64,000 bases of DNA from Emiliania huxleyi CCMP1516 (Eukaryota; Haptophyta; Isochrysidales; Noelaerhabdaceae). The notes under the pieces are model-generated. The model made no database searches. It worked only from the letters and a program-made list of their open reading frames with translations, and was not told where the DNA came from. Positions 41,311 through 50,655 of the stretch are shown here, in pieces (the stretch's first letter is position 1; each line of letters begins with the position of its first letter). The stretch lies in NCBI RefSeq assembly GCF_000372725.1, contig NW_005202428.1, positions 977,331 through 1,041,330 of the forward strand. Direction: 5' to 3'. The position numbers and the translations under genes were made by a program.

Positions 41311-42345
41311 CTCTGCCCGCAAGGCGCCCGCGTCGCAGACGCGGTACCATTGACAAATCTGCAATATACCCCCACACGAGCAAATAGCCGAAATCCGAAT
41401 ACCGTGCACGAAGTGGGCGATGTGGGATGCAAGCCTTCAGCTGGTGCCAAGACATTCGTAAAATTGAAGCCAAGAATCCGCCAAATCCGTGCTTTCGCGC
41501 TACCTGGGGGGAAAGCCGCTGATCGAGCCCAGCGTGCCCGCGGCCGCCTCCCGCGCAGCACCGCCGCTGCGGAATCGGATCGAGCCCATGGAGGAGGAGG
41601 GCGCAGTCGGCCAGCGCAGCAGGCGGAGTCCCTCCCCGCGCCGGAGCCCCCCTGCAGTCGAGGGAGTCCTCGTTGGCGATGAAGGTGGCGACATCGAATC
41701 GCGGCCGACACACGTCACGGGAGGAATGGGCGATGAGCGGGAACGATGCGCGCTACGACGCCGACTCCGCCGTGCTCGTGGCCGCAGAAAGCCGCGCTCC
41801 AGGAGCACGCCAAGATGCAATGGCTCGCTTGCTTCGATTCAGCTCTCTCGGCAGCAGAAGTGGGGCTGGAGCGGGTGGGGGTGGATGCCGATTGAGGGGG
41901 AGCGTCTCCAGCTGCGCCCTGTGGCAGCGGCGCCCTGTGGCAGCTAGTCGAGGGACTTGGTAGTTGTGACCCCCCTGAGTGAGGACAGGAGAGAGAGAGC
42001 GTTTTGTGGTGTTGGTGTACGCAATAACGGGACAGGGTGGTTGTTCTCTCTATCTCCTCTTCTAGCTCTTAGCATGAGCTGCGCCCGGTGTCCGACCCCT
42101 TTTGCGCAGCAACACCTTAAACTTTCAGGCCCTCCAAATTCGGGTCGGAGCGTAGCGGAGACCGGAGTGGGCCCCGAGTTTGAAAAGGGCGACGGACGCT
42201 TGCGTCCTAGCCTCCAACAACGCCTCCCCGGCGCAGAGGGGCCCCCGGAGGGATGCACAACCGCTCCATGCCACGCCGCTTGCGGCGGTCCTCTTCCCAG
42301 CTCCGCTGAGGGCCTCTGCGTTATTTATTTATTGGAACAGGGTGC
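41311..42345. other. region with no supported gene
   Basis: Minus-strand frames near 41260-41720 contain some protein-like pieces (RFDVATFIANEDSLDCRG, ARYSDFGYLLVWGYIADLS). No start, splice site or family could be supported. They may be an old gene or element fragment. Confidence 0.3.
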
Positions 42346-43149
42346 ATGCTGAGGGCCGTGACCTTATTGGCTCTCACTCGATCTTCTCGCGCGCTGAGCA
42401 TGCCTCCAGGCGGCTATACGAGCCGCACGATGGACCCAAACGCGGGTGCGGTGGACGCGCAGAACCCGGCAAAGATGCTGTCGCCCTCATGCGATCGAAA
42501 CAAGGCCGCGATCCTCAGCGAGTATCTGACGATTCTGCCTTCTTCCGGGCGGGCGCTCGAGGTCGCCAGCGGCACGGGACAGCACGTCGCCCACTTCGCC
42601 GCGGCGCTGCCCGGCGTCCGCTTCTGCCCATCCGACCTCACGACCGATGCGTTTGGCTCCGTTGCGGCTTGGGCCGAGGGCCTCGACAACGTGGAGGCGC
42701 CGTTCGCCCACGACTGCGCCAGCGTCAGCGACTGGGCTAAGCTCGAGCCAAAGAGCTTTGATGCGGTGATCGTCGCCAATATGTGCCACATCTCTCCGTG
42801 GGTGGTGACCGAGGGTCTGTTTACTGGCGCGGCGCCCGCGGTGGGTTTCAGGGCACGCCCGCGACGCGTTGACACATCGACGACACCCGTAGGCGCGGCG
42901 CGCGTCTTGGCAGACGGTGGCCGCTTGTGCGTCTACGGGCCCTTCACCACCGGAGGCGAGCACACCTCCGAGAGCAACGCCGACTTTGACCGCTCGCTGC
43001 GTGCGCGCGACCCGTCCTGGGGGTACCGGGATATCGAGCGAGACCTCGGCGCCCTCGCGGACAAGGCGGGCGTCGCGCTGCTCAAGCGGATCGCCATGCC
43101 CGCAAACAACTTTCTGCTGGTGTATGCACGATGTGCGGCGGAGGAGTAG
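42346..43149 (+). CDS. METTL26: METTL26/DUF938-type SAM-dependent methyltransferase
   Basis: Exons 42346-42826 and 42893-43149 give 245 aa. The 66-bp intron has a GC donor (ACTG|GCGCGG) and removal gives EGLFTGAARVLADGGRLCVY, the family's normal sequence. Visible features are RNKAAILSEYL, the SAM loop ALEVASGTGQHVAHFAAALP, PSDLTTDAF, VANMCHISPW, YGPF, SNADFDRSLRARDPSWGYRD and the closing MPANNFLLVY. The first about 18 residues (MLRAVTLLALTRSSRALS) could be a targeting peptide; the internal MPPGGYTSR is an alternative start. The substrate of the family is not established. Confidence 0.92.
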   Translation: MLRAVTLLALTRSSRALSMPPGGYTSRTMDPNAGAVDAQNPAKMLSPSCDRNKAAILSEYLTILPSSGRALEVASGTGQHVAHFAAALPGVRFCPSDLTTDAFGSVAAWAEGLDNVEAPFAHDCASVSDWAKLEPKSFDAVIVANMCHISPWVVTEGLFTGAAPAVGFRARPRRVDTSTTPVGAARVLADGGRLCVYGPFTTGGEHTSESNADFDRSLRARDPSWGYRDIERDLGALADKAGVALLKRIAMPANNFLLVYARCAAEE

Positions 43150-43370
43150 AGCTCGCGCGGGCGGCGTGTAATGTGTAAACGATCGAGTGATCGAGGCTGA
43201 GTCCACGGTCAGGGTGCCAGCCCCGGGCCCCCACCGTGTAAACGGGCAACCCCTGGGAGCCACACGACGTTAAACACACCATGTAAAAGCTCTCCGCGAG
43301 CTCTCTCGAAGTAACAGCTTACTTTTCGAAGTAACTTCGACGCTCAGAAGTTAGTTTTTTTGCGTACCCC

Positions 43371-43916
43371 TTGCGCCATGAACAACCGCTCGAAACGCTC
43401 AAATTTGGGCGTTCCGCGCTTCGCTTCAGCCTTCTAAGCCGGCACCGCGGCGGGCGGATAGATGCGATAAATGCGGCAAGACCACTTGTGCTGCCGGGTG
43501 GAACTGGAACTCCGATCACACCGAGAAGGCTTGCCATCGACGCAAGTGCATGCGGGCGGTCGGCCGTCTGCCACCACTCGCCAGCGATAAGGTTGCCAGG
43601 TCAACGCACAACGGATGCAGCCTTGCTGGAGATTGAAGAGGTGCTCGGCATGCGCTACTGTGACCCGAGCCAGATGACTGCGGTGGCGCTGAGGAACCCT
43701 GTCGATGAAGACGACGAGCGCTTGGAGTACCTTGTCTCTGGCAGGTTTGGCAGTGGTCCCGACGACCGCGGCTTCCACTCTGTAGCTTGGGTCTTTGATG
43801 GCGATCTCCTGGACCATGTAGATGCGGAGGAGGTCAAGTCAGCGATGCAAACGTACAAAAATCAGATGGACAAGGAGTTCGCAGCGCTGGCGGATGCGTG
43901 CGACGCTGAAATGTAG
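43371..43916 (+). CDS. 181-aa protein inside a TIR element, unrecognised
   Basis: The C-terminal two thirds look like a normal folded protein: LLEIEEVLGMRYCDPSQMTA, RNPVDEDDERLEYLVSGRFG, RGFHSVAWVFDGDLLDHVDA and a helical end YKNQMDKEFAALADACDAEM. The first 60 residues are Arg/Pro-rich and may be 5' UTR or a targeting region. Composition is less biased than the surrounding DNA. It may be a host gene caught between two element ends, or cargo of the element. Confidence 0.5.
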   Translation: MRHEQPLETLKFGRSALRFSLLSRHRGGRIDAINAARPLVLPGGTGTPITPRRLAIDASACGRSAVCHHSPAIRLPGQRTTDAALLEIEEVLGMRYCDPSQMTAVALRNPVDEDDERLEYLVSGRFGSGPDDRGFHSVAWVFDGDLLDHVDAEEVKSAMQTYKNQMDKEFAALADACDAEM

Positions 43917-44081
43917 CCGTCCCGGCACCCCACGTGCATGCGTGTGATATTCGAGGGCTCAACCGGATCGTGAGCGTTGTGAGGCCGCAATCCCGTGCTT
44001 AGCGATAGGCAGGCACATCATGTGGGTACTCAGGATCACTCGTATGATAATGTCAGCACGTAGCTACGCTCGCGAGGGCGA

Positions 44082-44137
44082 CCTAAGCACCTAAGCCCCC
44101 TAAGCGCCCCCCCGCTTAGGCCGCTTAGGTGCTTAGG
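44082..44137. repeat. CCTAAG palindrome
   Basis: CCTAAGCACCTAAGC and further CCTAAGCG on the left pair with their inverse on the right around a run of seven C. The stem is about 25 bp with two mismatches and could extrude as a cruciform or fold in RNA. Confidence 0.8.
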
Positions 44138-44694
44138 CGGTCTCAGAGGTTGTGGGACCTGGGGCCCGCCGGGCCTGGGGCTGTCGGCTGAGCCACTCTC
44201 CGGCTGGTGGCTCTCTACGGAGCGTTTACACAATAGCTCGGCACCCTGACCGTGGACTCAGCCTCGAGCGCCACCCCACGCACCCGCACCCCCCTGGCGC
44301 CTGCCGGGCCGCAGAGCCTGGGGGGGGGCCTGCGCGCCGCGCCCCTGGCGATTCCCCACCCCTCTGGCGTGGCCGCGCTGGCCGGCCCCTCTCTCTCCTC
44401 CAGCACAACCGCAGCAATACTTCCGTGTACATACCGTGTTTTTTTTTACTCATACGGTGACATGAGCTTCTGGGGACGTTCGAGGACGTAGTTAGTACAC
44501 CCCGATCCGGTTGGGCGCACGCATGGAATCTCCTCGGCACCAGGGCAGCATTCTGTGCGCATACACCCCGATCCGCACGGAATGGGAGGAGGGAAAGGTG
44601 AAGCAGCGTCGCTGCGTCGGGCAGCATGACGCACAGCACACGAGGCTGAGGTAACGCCATAAATCAAACACGCGCACGGCGCGCGAGCATACCG

Positions 44695-45108
44695 CTATCT
44701 GCTGAGCTGCCGCAGGCAGGCGTCGAATCGATGCCGCACCGCCGGAGGTAGCCAGCCCTGCGGCCGCTGCACCTCCATCGTATCCTCGGCTGGCGGCTCC
44801 GGCAGGGAGACGCTCATACTCTGAAGCCCTCCGTCGTTGGTTGGCGCATCCGAGCGTTGCCGTTTGCACACGTTCTCCTTTGACTCCTCGCAGTCCCAAT
44901 CCGCCCACGAGCGACACAGCCGCTTGACCTGCTCCATCGTCGCTTGATCTGGCGGGCTGTCCGTGTAGCACAGGTAGCCACCTACCTGTCGCGTTGGCAA
45001 CCAGTGGCTGGGTTCGGACTTTTGCGGGGTGGGGTATGGTTGCCACCCACCTCGAGACCATACCCCCCGCCAGCTGACAAACCCAATGGGACCATACCCC
45101 CCAAACAA
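44695..45108 (-). CDS. unrecognised 137-codon ORF
   Basis: The part after the internal MEQVKRLCRSWADWDCEESK (44937) has mixed, protein-like composition (EDTMEVQRPQGWLPPAVRHR, FDACLRQLSR at the end). The first 57 codons overlap repeated GGTATGG/CCATACC motifs and are doubtful. No domain recognised. Confidence 0.3.
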   Translation of the reverse strand: MFGGYGPIGFVSWRGVWSRGGWQPYPTPQKSEPSHWLPTRQVGGYLCYTDSPPDQATMEQVKRLCRSWADWDCEESKENVCKRQRSDAPTNDGGLQSMSVSLPEPPAEDTMEVQRPQGWLPPAVRHRFDACLRQLSR

Positions 45109-45217
45109 TCTACATTACAAAGAAGAGAAAAAGAAAACACTTGGCGTTGCATCGGCGTCGTATCCAACGATATTCCTTGCCGCGCTCTTGCGCCGCGCTA
45201 CTTCCTCTCCTTTCTTC

Positions 45218-45471
45218 ATGGCGCCGACCGTCGCCGCGGTCCCGGCCACCTCCCTTGGCCATTCGACAAAGCTTGGGCGTGAGGTGGTCGCGGAGCCGCA
45301 GCAGCTCGAGCCCGCCGCACCAGGACTCATCAGCTCGGCCTTTGGCGTCGCCGGCGGAGCCTTCTGGGGCACGACCGGCTTCACCACCGGGTTGGTTTCT
45401 CGAGCAGTCGACCCGCTCCACTCCTTCACCACCAGCTCCTACCCGGCATCGCCGCCTACGCCGCCCTTGCC

Positions 45472-45502
<31 letters not shown>

Positions 45503-46258
45503 CCATCACCTCCCCCGCCTCCTCCGCCCTCGCCGCCGCCGCCGCCGCCACCCTCGCCGCCGCCGCCGCGACCGCCGCCACCGTCTCCGCCGCCGCCGCC
45601 ACCGGCTCCGCCGCCACCACCCGCGCCGCCCGCCTCGCCGGGACTCATCGGCTCGGCCTTTGGCGTCGCCGGAGGTGCCTTCTGGGGTACGACTGGCTTC
45701 ACCACCGGGTTGGTGTCTCAGGCAGTCGACCCGCTCTCCTCCTTTGCCCACTTTGACCCCGCGGCTCCGCCAGCGCCACCCTCGCCGCCGCCACCGCCGC
45801 CGCCGCCTCCTCCTCCTCCGCCGCCGCCCTCGCCTCCGCCGCCGCATCCGCCGCCACCCCGGCCGCCGCCGCCACGGCCGCCGCCCCCGACGCCCCCGAT
45901 GCCGCCGGACCAGGGCGCGGCTTGGGACTCTGCTGGCCGCATCAACCACTACATGGCTGGCATCGCCAAGGACAGCACCGTCGAGCCCGGAAACATGCGG
46001 CCTGTGCCAGAGAAGCCGCAGGGTCACGGGATCCTCCTCGGCTCGGTCGTGATGGCGATCGAAGGGGCACTCGTCGTCGGCGCGGTCCTGTTCACTCTCC
46101 TCCCGCGCCCCGCCGCCGTCAGCCCGTCTCGAGTCAGCCGCGAGATGCTGCCGCACGAGCTGCTGTCGCCCGGCGAGCAGCGGCCACCATTTGGCGGGCT
46201 CAGCGGGCCATATGAGCCGCGCCTCAGCAAGTTCGTCGCGGCGCCGGTGCTTCTCTGA
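45218..46258 (+). CDS. duplicated-motif, poly-Pro membrane protein
   Basis: Intronless, 346 aa from MAPTVAAVPATSLG. A segment of about 38 residues occurs twice (SAFGVAGGAFWGTTGFTTGL with VSRAVDPLHSF or VSQAVDPLSSF), each followed by a long Pro tract. A folded stretch (GRINHYMAGIAKDSTVEPGN) precedes a single membrane helix (ILLGSVVMAIEGALVVGAVL) and a short tail. The Gly/Phe/Trp repeat may itself be membrane-active. Pro-rich surface proteins are common in algal walls; the role here is inferred. An in-frame ATG at 45029 lies upstream. Confidence 0.7.
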
Positions 46259-46606
46259 GCGCTCATGCCCCCCCCCCCCCCCCTTCTGTTCTCCTATTGA
46301 CCTGCGCCTGCCTGCTGGGCTCGCCGGACATGTCTGTATGTACGAAGGTGGCACATGTTGTACATATGCCTTAAGGTACCGCCTTTTGTGCCCCCCGTGT
46401 GCCGTGTGTGGTGCCGTGTCGTGGCGTCGGGTATCGGGTATCCCCCGTATACTTCGTGTGGAGTAGTGGAAGTGCGCAGAGTGAAAAGAAAGGTCGGCCG
46501 CCCGAGATTGAGCGCAAAATACCGTTGGTCCAACTCGTCGTTTTCTGATCAAACGTGGGCACTCCGAAGTTGCGACCCGGCGACGGGCCCAGGACCAACT
46601 CCCATC

Positions 46607-48736
46607 ATGCTCGCGATCGGCGCGCTCGCGTTGGTATCGCTTGCGCCGCGCGCATGCCCCTGACGCAGCTCACTCTGCGACAGCATAACCGCTCCCAACA
46701 CGTTTCTGCGCAGGGTTTTTCTTCGCACCCGGTCGTCGAGCCGCCGCCGCCTCCAAGCTCTCCCTACTGCCCGCCGGGTAAGATACCCTACGGTGTGCTC
46801 TTCAACTTTTCAAGCGCAGACGTCGGCTATAACAACCTCGGAGGCTACCCCGGGGGCCCCGACGTGAAGTGCACCGTTGGGCCGCACTCGGACTCCGCCT
46901 CGTCGACTTGTGGCAACTCTGCGGCGGAGAGGCCTTGCGGCTGCGGATGCGATTGTCGTGAGACCGCAGCTTACACAGCGGGGCCGTACGGCTTCGGAGC
47001 ACCGTCGCCAGAGATTCGCTTCCAGGGCGGCGGCCTTTTCTTTGACGGCACCATCGAAGGAATGCAGGGCACTCCTTTTGACGTCGCTCTCACCAACTCC
47101 TCCTCGTACAAGCCGTGGGCCTCGGACTCCAACGGCCGCGGCCGCGACCCAACGGCATGGACACGCCCCTCACCTTTCGTTTTGTCATCCCTGCCGCTCA
47201 CCAGTCCCCCGTAGTAGTAGCAAGCGACTCGGCGAAAAGAATCAACACCCTATAACCGACGCCAGCCCCTCCGTGATTCACCACAGGGACACGGCTTCGC
47301 GAGCGTCAGCATGGCTGCAAACACAGAGACAACCTTTGCGCTGCACGCGTACAGGCCAGGCGCAGTAGATATGCAGCTCAGCGCCTGGCATGCGCGGATA
47401 CGCTGTATTCTCGCCGCGGGTCCCCTCCACACGACATTGGCGTGCGCGTGACAGCCGTGCTGTCTCCACAGGCTGGGCACCAACACTCCCCAACCTCTCG
47501 GCGGCGAGGGCAACGTATGCGTCTTTGACTTTGACAATGGAGTGGATGAGACGCTCAAGGAGGAGTTCCACGCTTGCGGCATCGTTGACTGGTTCGCCCA
47601 CGGCAAGTCGCCACGGGCGTTGGAGGGACGGGCGATGCTGCAGGGCTTGTGCCCCAACATCGACACGGAAAACTACCTCGACGTCGCATCGGACGCCGCT
47701 GACCCAACGAATCCAGACCGGCACTGTATTGAGATCAAGGCAAAGATGGAGGGCACGGGGGTCGACAACCCCAAGAACATCTCGAGCGTATTGATCGACT
47801 GCTCCCTGTACGACCAATGCCCAGCCAACGGGCTGTCCCCCGCCCCAGACAAGCAGGACCGCCCCCCGATCGGAGTCCAGGACACGAGCACCTGCGCTGG
47901 CGGCTCAACAGCCCCTGCTGCGGGCGTGTACCCCGACACCGCGTTTCCAGAGAGGCTGCAGGGCCAGCCATACCGTTGGTGAGGGCCGAGCCAAATACCC
48001 TTTCCCCGTTGAGTGACATGCCCTGTATTCACCGCCCGACCCAATGTGCAGGACCGTCCCCAAGTTCGCCTGCTTCAGCTTTGTTGCGAGCGAGGGCTTC
48101 GAGTTCACCTACAAGGTGGGCCCCTCCTCAGACGGCTTCTGGGGCCGCAACTTCCTCTTCAGCGGATACGCCCAGCCGTACTGCATCGACGCTCCCATTC
48201 CGACCCCCTCGCCATCTCCGTCTCCCTCCCCCTCGCCACCCATCAGCGACCTCTGCCCCCATCCCATTGGCACGATTGAGGATACCGTCGAGGCCATCCT
48301 CGAGGCCGTCCGGACGCTCGACATCAAGTGCATCATCTACTACGCCGTGAACGGTGCCACAAGCGAAGAAGGCTTCACAGCCTGCATCCTGCGCGCGGTG
48401 CAAAAGTACCTCGAGGCCGGCCCGGTCGTCGGTATCCCGGGTTTCATCGGCGACTTGCGCTTGTGCATTGTGGACCGCCCGATCCTCGACCCTATCTTGC
48501 CGCCCGGCGCCCCGGTTGGCGAGTGTCCCTATGGTGAGACGGAGCCCATCGTGCCGACTGGGATCGAGAGCCTCCTCGACGCGGTGTATGCTGGGGACTT
48601 GGGTGCCATCATCTCTTGCTCGGTCGGCATGCCGACTTGCGTCCTTGCGCTGATCGGGGACTTCCTCGGGGATTCCATCGGGATCTCAGACCTCGTGTCT
48701 GGCATTCTAAGCTGCGTCCTCCCGAACGGGCGCTAA
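46607..48736 (+). CDS. large secreted protein, at least five exons
   Basis: Exons: 46607-46651 (signal peptide MLAIGALALVSLAPR, GC donor), 46714-about 47185, 47287-47354, 47472-47978 and 48052-48736 (ends SCVLPNGR). The joins read HAYRLGTNTPQPLGG (GC-AG) and QPYRWTVPKFACFSF (GT-AG). The first half has a Cys cluster (ERPCGCGCDCRE) and beta-rich, lectin-like stretches (EIRFQGGGLFFDGTIEG, LTFRFVIP, GNVCVFDFDNGVDETL). The second half has Ser/Pro repeats and two helical Cys-bearing units (LDIKCIIYYAVNGATSEEGF, AGDLGAIISCSVGMPTC). Near 47130-47150 the frame that continues protein-like (NGMDTPLTFRFVIP) is offset from the one before it: an indel, error or undetected junction. Family not recognised. 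Confidence 0.65.
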
Positions 48737-48984
48737 GAGCGCGCGATGTGGCGCGGTGCGCCTGCGCTGCGGGCGCCTCAAGAGGCTCTCTGAGAAGGCG
48801 GTGCGAGCGTGCGACGGCGCGACGGCGCTGCCGGCGGGCCGTGACCTGTGGCTGTGATGCGTCTTGGATCGCGTCGAGATCCGTCGAGACGCGGTCGTGG
48901 ACTGAGTGTTGATCCTGACGTGAGGCAGAATGAAAGAAAGAAAGCCTGCTTGATTTCTTCTTTTCCTGTGATAGTGCCAGTGCG

Positions 48985-49140
48985 CGCCAGTCCCGTAAAA
49001 AAAAGAAAGAAAACAGACAAGCCAAGGGAGGGATGGGAGGACGGCACGCCACCACCACACAGGGATTTTAATACGCCAGAGTCCCGTGCCCAGTGTCGTG
49101 CGCAATGCACCGTTGGAGCACTTGGAGCACTTGGAGCGCT
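48985..49140 (-). repeat. R2 tail and R1 core upstream of the ABC gene
   Basis: An inverted R2 tail (about 48990-49072) is followed by GAGCACTTGGAGCACTTGGA of R1 (49113-49135). The ABC transporter start lies 86 bp further on, so its promoter may lie within or next to repeat DNA. Confidence 0.75.
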
Positions 49141-49225
49141 CCGAAATTCTTTTTCCGTGGGCACTACCCCGGTGCGGCGCAAGCGAGCGAGCCGGCCCTC
49201 TCGTCTTTTCGCTCTTTGTGTTATA

Positions 49226-50446
49226 ATGCGACGCCTGCTCAGCTACGTTGCGCCGCAGCTACCCACCATCCTCGCTGGCAGCCTTCTCCTCCTCTTCGCC
49301 ACGCTGGCCGAGCTTGGTGTGCCCTCCGTCGCTGGCGCTCTGCTGGATATCTACACGAACGCTGCTGGCGATGAGGTTGGCTCCAGAGTCGACCGCGCGC
49401 TGCTGCGGCTCATGGGTCTGATCGCGGGGATGTCGGCGTGCAAACACGCGGGCGAGTACCTGCTCAAGAGCGCCGGCGAGCGAGCGGTGGTCGAGGTGCG
49501 GTCGCGCCTCTTCCTCTGCCAGCTGACCTGCAGCGTGCAGAGCCTCGAGGAGCAGCCGACCGGTCACCTCCTCTCCTCGCTGACGGCGGGGTCGGACGCG
49601 GTGCGGCTGTGCGTCACGCACCACCTACCGCAGGTCGCTCGCAGCGTCGCCTCGTGCCTGGTCGCCTCGGTCTACATGGCCTCCATCTCTCCGCGGCAGA
49701 CTCTCCCTCGCCAGGACATGGCGTCCTCCTCCGCAGGACGCGTCGGAGACGGTCCGGAGGCGGCGCGTGTAGGCTGACCCTCCTCGCCTTCGGCATCGCG
49801 CCGCTGCTCGGGCTCCTCGCGGCGGCGGTTGGCACGCGGGCGTGTGTGCCCCGCCTTCAGCCCTGCCACACCACCACCACTGCACTCGAGGCGCTCGCTC
49901 CTGCCGCACCAGGTGCGCGCGCTTGCTCAGGAGCAGCAGCGCCAGGCGAGCGCGGCGACGTCGGTGGCGGCCGAGGCGCTCTCTGCTGCTCGCTGCATCA
50001 AGGCGCTCGGCGGCGAGACTGCTTAGACAGCGCAGCCCCGCCCAGTCTTTGGTAATCTCGGGTCATCTCGGGTCATCTCGGGTCATCTCGGGTCATCTCG
50101 GGTCATCTCGGGTCGCCTGCTCAAGGCGTTCGGTGGTGAGGCTGCGGTCGGCGCAAAGTACGCCGCGGAGGCGGAGGAGCGTACCGCTCTCGATGACCCG
50201 AGATGTGCCCGAGGTGGGCCCGAGGTGACCCGAGGCTGGCGCAAGAGTGCAGGCGTACTACACGCTCTCGATGCGCGAGATGGCGTTGCACAAGCTATGG
50301 AACGGAGGCAGCCGAGGGAGGACCCTACTCGTATGAGAGTTAGCTGGTTCGAGATTGCGCTGCACTACCTTGGACGCAACCTCCTCCTTCCACCATCGCC
50401 ACCTCCGTCTCTGCCACCCACCGCCACCGCCACCGCCACCGCCACC

Positions 50447-50510
<64 letters not shown>

Positions 50511-50621
50511 TCGCCACCGCCACCGCCACCACCCGCCGCCGCCGCCGCCACCGCCACCGCCACCGCCACCGCCACCGCCACCACCCGCCACCGCCACACC
50601 CACCGCCGCCGCCACCACCGC

Positions 50622-50655
<34 letters not shown>

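Larger units (their letters stand above)
43191..44266. mobile_element. TIR element carrying a small gene
   Basis: TCGAGGCTGAGTCCACGGTC plus AGGGTGCC at 43191-43218 is inverted at 44240-44266, and GTGTAAACG follows inward on both sides (43236 and about 44223). Between the ends lie one 181-codon open frame and a near-perfect palindrome (44082-44137). No transposase is present and no target duplication could be fixed. Confidence 0.65.
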
